The translations under genes were made by a program, and so were the position numbers. A DNA stretch of 41,655 nucleotides from Perkinsus marinus ATCC 50983 (lineage: Eukaryota; Perkinsozoa; Perkinsida; Perkinsidae), in NCBI RefSeq assembly GCF_000006405.1, contig NW_003200720.1, forward strand, positions 252,543 through 294,197. Direction: 5' to 3'. Positions 31,338-39,896 of the stretch are shown one piece after another (position 1 is the stretch's first letter; each line of letters begins with the position of its first letter). The notes under the pieces were generated by a model. That model was not told the DNA's origin, did no database searches, and was given only the letters and a program-made list of their open reading frames with translations.

Positions 31338-32708
31338 ATGGCAGGTAAGTTATTAACAGCGGGAACACGTCGGTTGGTGATGTCTTCTGTGTGGGATGAA
31401 CTTTTGTATGTTAATTTCCAATTCCTCTCTCATCCATCACTATTTCAGAAAGTGCAACACGCTGTTGGTTTGCCTGGAGTTGACATCCGCACCAACCCAC
31501 CCGAGAGTATCCTAATATCATCGGAAGAATCGGCGTTGAAGCTGCTCGATATTGCAGACGGCTTTCGTGTAGGCTGCTACTTACTCACGGGGATACATTC
31601 TCTCTCCCCCAATATCCAACAGGTCGACACTGTAAACGACCTGGAAAGTACTCTCTATAATAGTCTTGGACGCTGGTTGCAATGGTGTACCCTCAGTTAC
31701 ATGTCGCCAAGGCGACAAGTTGTCTCAGACAACTGAGGGATCTCAGTCAATTCAAGTGCTACCTTTGGGTAGCAGCAGCCAGCCCATGTCCGACGACGCT
31801 CAGCGGCTCACAGCCTTGAAAGATCAGCGTCGGGAGATGCTGGCCCTACAAGAGGATATACAGAACCTTGCGTTAAGGAAAACCAAGTGAGCGGGTCAAG
31901 ACGGCTTACTACTGATATTCTCTTATAGCAAGTACGCTATGGCGGAGTAGTACTGTTCTCCGTCGAGTCGGCTTCGATCTACTACGACACATACTGCCTC
32001 TATGGCTGGGATGTCATGGAGCCGATAACGGTGAGTTCTCGTTGGTCGCAGCGGAGTGCACACAAAAGTTACTATCTCAAAACTTACTCGGATGGTAACC
32101 TCCTGGTGCACGTCGTAGGCTACGACTTCTAGCCGATTTTGGGAGGGGAATGAATTCTGCTACACCGATGATTCCACTAGCGAGGAGATGTTGTAGGTTC
32201 CTATCATCACTCGGAGATCCTATACCATATTTTTCCCGCGGTATCACTGAATTCGCTATTCAAAAGATGCGGCCGTTTCAGTCTATATACTTCAGCAAGA
32301 GTCAAGCTCGCGCTCGTATTTATTCAGTACCTCCTGGCTTTACTTGACATCATCGTCACGTATGCTTTCTTTATGCTCTGGAGAGAAGACTTTTCCCCAA
32401 AAACCCTACAAGTTGTAGGGTTTTAGGGGTTTTTTTACCTGTTCAACAGGTCCTGTTGTAGGCTACAACAGGTAAAATCTCATTGGTGGTGTCTAATTTA
32501 TCTACCTCCCTTGAACTATAACCACTAGTTCACATAGCGCTGAGTACAGTCAGTATGTGGTCATTAAGATGTGGCATTCTTGTTTTTGCCGTAGGTTATT
32601 TACGCCAGGCATAAGCGAAAATTGAGCGAGGCTCGGGGCTTCGATGTGGAAGTGCAAAAAGCAGTGGAGAGGGAGATTGCACTGCTGGGGAAAAAGCTCA
32701 GGAAATGA
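31338..32708 (+). CDS. Predicted coiled-coil membrane protein, unrecognised
   Basis: Start ATG 31338 is followed almost at once by a GTAAGT donor; the next exon (from about 31454) reads VQHAVGLPGVDIRTNPPES then EESALKLLDIADGFR. Further exons give VDTVNDLESTLYNSLGRWLQ, RLTALKDQRREMLALQEDIQ (coiled coil) and TVLRRVGFDLLRHILPLWLG. A hydrophobic segment LALVFIQYLLALLDIIVTYA follows near 32300-32360. After an intron of about 180 nt beginning at 32412, the last exon encodes a basic tail (ARHKRKLSEARGFDVEVQKA) ending at TGA 32706-32708. Phases match at the junctions I checked; the piece between about 32035 and 32295 is unresolved. A membrane-anchored helical protein is clear, the family is not. Two introns are largely made of hairpins. 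Confidence 0.6.
31690..31739. repeat. Double hairpin inside a 62-nt intron
   Basis: Hairpin 1: TGTCGCC-AA-GGCGACA (31702-31717). Hairpin 2: AGTTGTCT-C-AGACAACT (31718-31734), directly adjacent. An outer 9-bp pair (CCCTCAGTT at 31690 and AACTGAGGG at 31731) can close around hairpin 1 instead. The structure occupies 50 of 62 nt of intron 31685-31746. Confidence 0.95.
32400..32473. repeat. Cluster of three fold-back palindromes at an intron start
   Basis: AAACCCTACAA-G-TTGTAGGGTTT (32401-32423), ACCTGTT-C-AACAGGT (32437-32451) and CCTGTTGTAG-G-CTACAACAGG (32452-32472) are all perfect with 1-nt centres. The 5' splice site GT (32412) is exactly at the apex of the first. Confidence 0.95.
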
Positions 32709-33187
32709 TTCATTGTGAGTGCACTAGCCATGTTTGCTCGCATCATCCCTGATGTTTCTTTCGATCATACGATGGCTACAATCGACGGCCTACAATTTCC
32801 GTCAAGTCGTGCTAAGCAACGACTGTCTATCACGACTATTATCGTGTGTCTCGGACCTCGACGTCAACTGAATGATGCTAGAGGGGCCAATCCTGAATCA
32901 TCTTCACAGCTGGAGTTTAACTTCCATCTTCCGTCGCTCGGTAGAGACACATTGTGTGCTACGGACGATTAGATCGGCGACAGATATATGCACTAGCATT
33001 TTCCGAGGGGAATTTTCTGTTCCTTCGTTTGCGTCAGTGGTACGACAGTTTGATTCAATCAAATTGATTGACCTGGGCAATGTACCCAAAATTCAGTGCG
33101 AGTCATACTTCTCACGTGCTCGTTCGCCTCTTTTTCATGAGGAGATTTTCGGGTACTGCGCTGGGACAAGATATTTCTGACTAGGAC

Positions 33188-33220
33188 CTTGTGGGCCACA
33201 AGATGTGGCGAGATGTCTCG
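33188..33220. repeat. Double hairpin
   Basis: CTTGTGG-G-CCACAAG (33188-33202) followed by CGAGA-TG-TCTCG (33209-33220). Confidence 0.85.
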
Positions 33221-33393
33221 TTGAGAAGGCTTTTCTGGGCGCCTTGATCCCTCCCTAGCGTACTATCGCTAACGCATCGTTTGTGAGAGAAGAGAAAAGC
33301 TTATTGGAAACCTCAGAGTTATAGTGATATAGTCCAGCCAGATAGGAAACGGGATCGAGACATCATATTATGGGCAAAATTCTATTGTGTCCT

Positions 33394-33455
33394 CCCTCAC
33401 ATTCATGACGAAAACGTCACATCTCAAGCAAAGTTTGCCTGGCAAACTCATTGAG
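33394..33455. repeat. Cloverleaf-like palindrome group
   Basis: TGACG-AAAA-CGTCA (33406-33419) and AGTTTGCC-T-GGCAAACT (33432-33448) are enclosed by a 7-bp outer stem TCCCTCA / TGAGGGA. Confidence 0.85.
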
Positions 33456-33993
33456 GGAAGAATGTGTAGAGGAGCAGATCATCTTTTCCTGAAGGTAAAC
33501 GACTCAGTTCTTCGTGAACGAACAGCTCTAGCGGAAAACTCGTGAACGGTGGCTCCTCCCCATGAGGATGGCACTTTCAACATGTGAGTGCCGATACTCT
33601 TCCCTCTCCTGGGCTCCAAAACTTTAACCTAAGGTTGAGATGAATCCGGAATTCGGAATTCGAATAAGAAAGTGTAATATCCAGAGGCTCATCAGGAGCC
33701 CTCCGATCATTCGGCAGTGTTGCGTGGATTCTACGTTGCTCCAAATCAATTTGACATATAGTCTCAAAAGTTTTCTGCTCCAATTCCGGACGGTTTCGAC
33801 TTGATTTCTCAATACGCTATGTCGTAGAATGATAGAAACATGATTTTACATCTTTGCTCTTATCATCGCTAGTCTGTCGGACAGACTCTGTCCTGATTTA
33901 GCCGTCCTAGTCTGGTCGCATCTTTCCCAATGACGGATTACTCCTGAGTGTGGTCGGCGACTCCTCGGAGTCTGTATTTCAATGTTCCTGAAA

Positions 33994-36900
33994 CTACAAA
34001 ACAGACTCAAAATCTCTAAGATCGAGACAAAATCCCAGTGTCGACACACTAAGTAGCAATAAGGAACTCCTATACTCGCCTTCTGTGAAGAGCCTGCTCA
34101 CATGAGGCATAACACCCAGTCCGGCCTCTCTTCTGGCCTCCTCGAGGAGCATGCACTCCGTGACGAGGTGAAGTGTGCTGCCGTCAGCAGCCCCGCAGGC
34201 GCAGCTGGCGTCTGTCCTAAGCTTTTGTATACAGCGTGAATGTGGCGTCGGTAGTTCTCCAGTGGCCAACGCTATCAATGTTGGAGTAGTTCCGAGTGTG
34301 GCAAATTTTTTAGTCGCCGAGAAACTGGCGAATATCACCTGTATCGTTTTGCCCAATGAGTTTTTACAAGACTCCCACCAGATGTTGCAGGCGTCTAGTA
34401 TCTTCCCTCGAACAACCCGTTTGACGTAGGAGCTGGCACACTCTATTTCGTACTGCGTGAAGAGTGCTGTAGCAGCACCACAAAAATGGTCCGCGGTTTC
34501 GTTGCCGATTATTCCAACGTGCGAAGCCTTCGCAGCGAAGGGCACCATCCAGCCGAGGTCGGCGACATACCCCGGTACCCGTGAGGTGAGACATGATCCT
34601 GCGTGCTATCGCGTTGCGCTCCGTCAGCCTCCTCGATTGCAGGGTTCTCAAGGCCGACTGCGAGTCACTTATGATAACCCATCCGTACGAAGCCTCCTCC
34701 TGGTGTGACTTGGCATAAGCGACTGCTCTTTTAAGGGCGACCGTCTCGCATTGCGCTATTGTACAGTGCAACGGAACTCTGTAGGACTCCTGGTGCACCT
34801 GCACCCGCTGACCACGGCAATGGACGACCATTGCCATGCCAGCGTGCATGAAAGGAGTGAGCGATCCGTCCGTGTAGATGGCCCGATCGTTCGGTGCTGA
34901 GCAGGCAAAACCACGGCCGCTCCCTCAGTTTCTATTTCGATGTCCAGCCCATCATACTATGGTGGCAGTGGGTGTAGTTGCCACCTCTCTACGGCCAGGT
35001 TCTCCATCGGAACGGCTTCCTCAAGCAGCTGGCTGATCCTCAACGAGTGGTCTTGCCTTGCCCTTGCCGTAGTAGCGAGATCAGCAATAGATGTGGGGGG
35101 ACAAGCCCAGAGAGGGCAACAATTGCCGCGTTCGATGCCCGCCGAGGCGCTTTCGTGGCCAGTCTGGCAGCGTATGCCGCCACACGAGTTAGAAGCTTCT
35201 GGCACCACTCCTCTTCTAGAACCGTTTCCCACACCCGAACCCCATAGCAAATAAAGGGTAGAATTGCTTTCTCGTCTGTGGCGATGATACCGCGACTACC
35301 CAGTCGAGCCCGCTCAATCCCTATACGTCGCAGCCTGCGACTCTCAGGCGTCCGAGCCTCTGCACTGCGGCCTCGCATGTCTTGTTCATATGATAGCGGA
35401 AGTTCATACGCTGGTCCAGATCTATCGATAGTGAGGCCGCTCACGGTGCACCACTTGTTCAGTTTTCTCCTTCACCTTCGCCCACAGTGCGCGAATGTGC
35501 TTGCGGCTCGAGCCGCTAAGTATGATTGTCAGATCATCTACATACGCGGTGAGTCACCGCCGGTGACCACCACATCCGCTCCTTCGATTTTACGCAGATC
35601 TTCTATCAAACGTACTACACCTGCGGTGAACAAAAGGGGGACCAAACGGCTCCCATGAGGCACGCCGACCTGGAGAGTGATCGACGCCTCATGGATTCCG
35701 AATCACACGGTGACCTTTCCATTGCTCAAATAGTCCCTCACGAAAGAGATCAAGTATTCTGACACCCCTATCGATACGAGACTCTTTATTATGAAGTCGT
35801 GGCGGATGCAATTGAATGCATTCTGCACGTCTAGGCATACTGCCACCACGTGGCCGCGCTGCATGGCAGATCGGTACCGGCTGCAGATTCTATGGATTGC
35901 TTGGTCGCTTGACCTCGACCGGATAAAACCGAATATTTATTTGCAGTGTAGCGCTGAGGCGGCTTCATAGTATATCCGATCTGCGATTACTCCTTCCAGT
36001 AGCTTACACACGATTGCAAGTTGCAATTTGCAACACCACCGGCCTCCATGAATTGGCCTTCCCCGGGTCACGGTTGGGTTTCAATAGGAGGATGCCGTTC
36101 CTCTGCTTGAACTCGTCTGGATGCCTACGTTCATTTAGGAGCCTCGTGAAAGTGTCAGCCCATACTCCTTTCAGCTCAGAGAATGTTTCTTTCAGAGTTT
36201 GTTAGTTATCTGTCCTCCCCGGGGCACCGTTTTTGAGCCTGGCCACCACCAGCTCCAATTCCGGCACGGTGACCGCCGGGACCGCTCCCTCCGGACCCAG
36301 TTGTCGGATGCGCCACAGCAAGCGGTGTCCCGAGTCAAAGCTCGGGGATAACCTATTCAGGATGAATTCGGCTGTACTATGATGTTCTGGACATCCTTCC
36401 GGCTGTGAAGGTACGGAAGAGGTCCTTGGGGAACGAACAAGCTTGCAGTAGTCCGGCAGCCCTTCAAAGAACCTCACGCGCGCTCTTCTCTTGGCGGCAG
36501 TGATTCGGTATGCACTGCGCAACTCCTTCAGCTGTTGATCTAGATCACCACTAAGACCTCCTCGCGAGAGACTGCGGTAAACCTCCCTTTGAAGCCGTTT
36601 GAGTTGCTGTTTCATCTTGTCCAGCCGTTTTGACCACCATCCAGGTGTCACTCTGCACGCAATCATAGGAGTGTTGTCTTGGACCGTGTGTGACAACTCG
36701 GCCGACGGCCGAGTTGTCACTGACGGCCGACGGCCGTCACAGTGACCGCGGAAGCGGATGGGTGTCTGGCCACGAAGTGACGCATCCGTTCTTTGACGGA
36801 GCCGATATCGGTTAGCCTCAAGGCCAATCGTTGCGTGGTGATGGATGTCAATTTCAGAGCAACGATGATCAGCTTATGGTCGCTACCGGATTCTTCTGTG

Positions 36901-37496
36901 CTGACTTCCCAATGAACCGGGTTATTCCATTTCCGGACCGCCGTGACGCCAATCCAGGAATGACCACGCCCACCACGGAATGTCGGACGAGATTCAGGGT
37001 CATTAACCACTTGGAAGCCCAAGCTATCAAAAAGAGAGAGCAGTTCAGATCCACGGGCCCATGCTTGGTTTGTAGAGTTCATAGAGCTCATTCTTGAGCC
37101 CCGTAGTGTGTGCCATGCGTTCCCATCCGCGGCTAGGATTGAAGGCAGCCTCCAACTGGGTGCCCGATTCGCCAGCGTTTCGCACACAGAATTCCTTCTA
37201 GTCGTATCAGTGGGATGCAAGTACATCGAAGCGACTATGAAGCCTTCAAGTGATACCACGACTAGGTCCTGTTGGCATATCAAGGCTGTCGACTGGAGAT
37301 CTTGGCGGACGAGGACCGCCACGCTTCCCGAATCGGTCCGGAAGGGCAGGTACTTGGTTGTGAGCTCGCCGAGATCTGCTGGGCATTCCTGCAGAGCCAG
37401 ACAGGATGGAAGATTGGGGCAGGTTGAAAGGATGCCCATGATGCATGAGAGAGAGAAAGGCCTCTTTCCACAATTCAATTGGTAGATGAAGGTCAT
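33994..37496 (-). pseudogene. LINE ORF2 (endonuclease, reverse transcriptase, RNase H)
   Basis: Endonuclease 37496-36717: LALQECP, AADGNAWH and SDHKLI are its catalytic motifs. Linker and RT start 36720-36202 (KNGAPGRTD), ending at one in-frame TAA (36204-36202) after which the same frame continues through LLNERRHPDEFKQRNGILLL. RT motifs follow in shifting frames: FGFIRSRSSDQAIHRI, VCLDVQNAFNCIRHDF, GVPHGSRLVPLLF and YVDDLTIILSG (about 35547-35515). RNase H: CETVALKRAV, IISDSQSALR and HVGIIGNETAD (34849-34480). A Cys/His-containing C-terminus (ADGSTLHLVTEC) ends at 33994. Confidence 0.9.
36690..36739. repeat. Double hairpin inside LINE ORF2
   Basis: Perfect 14-bp arms with loop GAC (36690-36720), followed without gap by TGACGGCC-GAC-GGCCGTCA (36721-36739). 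It lies exactly where the endonuclease frame ends and the next frame begins. Confidence 0.97.
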
Positions 37497-39635
37497 TGCG
37501 ATGGCCTCGGACCTGTGCGCTCATCCGCTGGTCGCCCAAAGTCTGTTCTTCGGTGCAGGCGTGCGAGCTCGACCTTCGCCAGTGGGCAATTGGGGTCCGA
37601 AGCTTGGTGCCATGGATCTACAACCCGACCTTTTATCAGGCCTTTGTCGATTTTATCATTGTGATCTAGGCATGTGATGCATTGCACATTTTGTGAATCA
37701 CATTCAAATCGTTGGTGATTCCCCGCGCATTTGCAGCATCTTGGGGTTGTCCCTTCTGCTTATCTGGACATCTGGCCATTATGTGGCCTAGTTTTCCACA
37801 GTAATCTCAGCATGGTTGGCCCGTTGCGGTAGTGAAAGATGTTAGTAATTTGAAGAATTTTATCTTCTTAATGCCACGATCACGCAAACGGCCGTACATA
37901 TCAGGTGCGGTGGTCAACACAATGTGTGACGGTCGCCAGTAGAAGCTCTTCACGGCAGGCTCGTCAGCAGGCCGACCCTCCTGGGTTGGCACGATACCTG
38001 GATTGTCCTTTCTGAATGCATCGTCGATAGCTTGCAGCGAAGATGATCGGGGGCAACTCGTATTGAATAGGATAATCCTGGGCCATAGTGATTCTCGCTG
38101 TTTCGCGGACCAGTCTCGCATAGCTGAAAGTGACTTGCATGCGAGATCCATCTCGTCTCGGTTGCTACTTTGAAGGCTTATCCCGAGACCGGGCCCCACT
38201 GGAAAGGTCGATAGTATCGACATTGGTATCGACAGTGGTATCGACTCGATACCACTGTAACTGTCTCTGGGAGCAGGCTAAGTGCCTGCACTCTGAGCTC
38301 TTGCAGTTTTCTGGGCGTTAGCGGTGGACCCGCCACTTTAGGAAGAAGCTCGATGACCGTCCCACCTGCTGTTGCCTTGGCTTTTCGAAGAGCTAATTTG
38401 GGCTTCTTGGGTGCCAATGTAGGGGTGAAAAGGGTATCCGCTACGTTCCCGTCATTCTTTCTGCTAGCACGTCGCCGGCCGGCCGGCTTTTTTCGTAGCC
38501 CGGGTGGCCCCGGCCCTTTGCTCCCAGTGACGACGGAACCAGAATTTACTGCCCTTGGAGGTGTAGCAGTTCGTCTCGGCTGTGGCCCAGTGGTCGCTCC
38601 ATCCTCTCCTTGGGTACTCGGTAGCATAGCTGGCGGTGCAATCTCAAGTCGACTTCGAAGTTCGCGAAACCTAGATTGTGGTTTATCGCGAGGAGCGGAT
38701 AGCGGTGGTGAGGGAACCGGTTCTCTCGGGTGAACGCCCCTTTCTAGGATCGCCTTATCCTTCGGTGCTGAGGAGCCCACCTGCTCGATATTCTTGCCAA
38801 GCGATTCCATTTTGGTTTCAATCAGTGAGAATACTGAATCACCAATTTCGGCATAGGAACTTGTGAGTAGCCCTAGTACTGACTTCAATATTTCTAGGGC
38901 GGACTCTGCAGAGACCGTGTTCGGGTCCCTGTTACTAAGCTTCTTGAGTGCTTCTTGCAAAGAAATGAGTCTATCGATGCCCGGAGAAGTATCCGCCCAC
39001 AAAATATGTTGTTTTCTATGACCTCTCGCAGCTGATGCTACGGCTGGGGACCCCAGCCTGGGGTCAATTGAAAGCGACCAGACTTCTTCCCGACGATGCG
39101 GGGCGGGGTGTCTTTCGGGTACTCGTCGAGCTGTCCTCCACAAAACGGGAGGAGAGGGAGTTTGGGAGTCTCAATCTCATCAGAATTTACCGTTGTCCGG
39201 ATAATTCCTTCAGGCATCGCCACAGTTACCAGTGGCGATTCGCCTACCATTTCCATTGGTGAGTCCCACGCTATAGCTAGCTCCTCTCCAATTTTCTTCT
39301 GTCGAATCTCTGCCGATTTCTTTTTCTCGGAAAAGCTATCAGACTCGGATCCATCAGTTTCAAAAGGATTTTTGTGGCGGTCTGCCGCTAACTATTCCAC
39401 TTCCCACCTGACTGAGACCATGTGAGGTCCCTCCCACCGGTGTATCCATAGCTGTGTCTCTTACCTTCATGTCCTCCTGCTCTGGAGGATGGCTTGGCTT
39501 GCTCCGATCGGCGCCAACTCTCTCCACGCCGGACAATGACTCGGCTGGCATGGTTATAGGGGCGAACAACTTGAGCCTTGAGCCAGATGGCCCGAGGGTG
39601 CGTGAATCACGCACCTCGTGGTGGTGTTGGCGCAC
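37493..39635 (-). pseudogene. LINE ORF1 (nucleic-acid-binding, CCHC)
   Basis: The - strand frames run 39635-39360, 39143-38178, 38223-37807 and 37687-37493 with overlaps, so the ORF is interrupted by frame changes. The middle is Pro/Ser/Lys-rich (KKPAGRRRASRK, APKKPKLALRKAKA). The C-terminal part carries three CCHC-type knuckles: YCGKLGHIMARC near 37790 (with a TGA just before it), CCKCAGNHQRFEC near 37720, and CITCLDHND near 37680. This layout is usual for ORF1 of I/Jockey-type LINEs, which bind element RNA. Confidence 0.85.
38207..38257. repeat. Double hairpin inside LINE ORF1
   Basis: GTCGATA-G-TATCGAC (38207-38221) and a 12-bp perfect pair with 1-nt centre, CAGTGGTATCGA and its complement (38233-38257). 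It coincides with the change of reading frame between the two main ORF1 pieces. Confidence 0.95.
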
Positions 39636-39896
39636 GTATGCACGAATCTCGATCGTCCAGTATTCGTTGCATGAAACGGCCCACAGCCTTCAGGCTGAAA
39701 TGGATAAGCCTTATCACCTATTATGGCTATCCCAAGTGTTGTTAAGTCAACCAGTGCGGGTGTTACTACTAACAGGTGGACCATCACGCATTGTAATGCA
39801 CCGAGTCGGTGCCACCGACACGCAGGCTCACCGTGAGCCGCTCACGCATGCATCGTAGCGTAACTTCTCCCGCAACTAAGCTACACCCCTGATAAA

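Larger units (their letters stand above)
32709..33849. other. Spacer between the coiled-coil gene and the LINE
   Basis: No gene supported. Two overlapping + strand open frames (32715-32972, 32872-33180) have no recognisable domain or splice pattern. Three palindrome groups occur here (33188-33220, 33256-33271 and 33394-33455). Confidence 0.5.
33850..39860 (-). mobile_element. Non-LTR retrotransposon (LINE) with AP endonuclease, RT and RNase H; decayed
   Basis: Reading on the - strand: ORF1 with CCHC zinc knuckles, then ORF2 with an APE-type endonuclease, reverse transcriptase (YVDD) and RNase H (HVGIIGNETAD), and a short 3' region. The order and the RNase H domain fit the I/Jockey-type LINE groups. 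Reading frames are broken by a few stops and frame changes, so this copy is not active as it stands, yet the domains are well conserved, suggesting a fairly recent insertion. Exact ends, poly-A or short tail repeats, and target-site duplications could not be found by eye; limits are approximate. Two pairs of perfect palindromes lie inside it at frame junctions. Confidence 0.93.

Noticed and set aside
32715-33180. Two overlapping open frames after the coiled-coil gene
   Set aside because: No domain, no splice pattern, no supported start; could be chance.
34940-35658. Several long + strand open frames
   Set aside because: They are antisense to LINE reverse transcriptase and RNase H coding and have no domains.
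33850-39860. Long terminal repeats or a capsid/envelope-bearing element
   Set aside because: The domain order (CCHC ORF1, APE endonuclease, RT, RNase H) and lack of LTRs fit a LINE.
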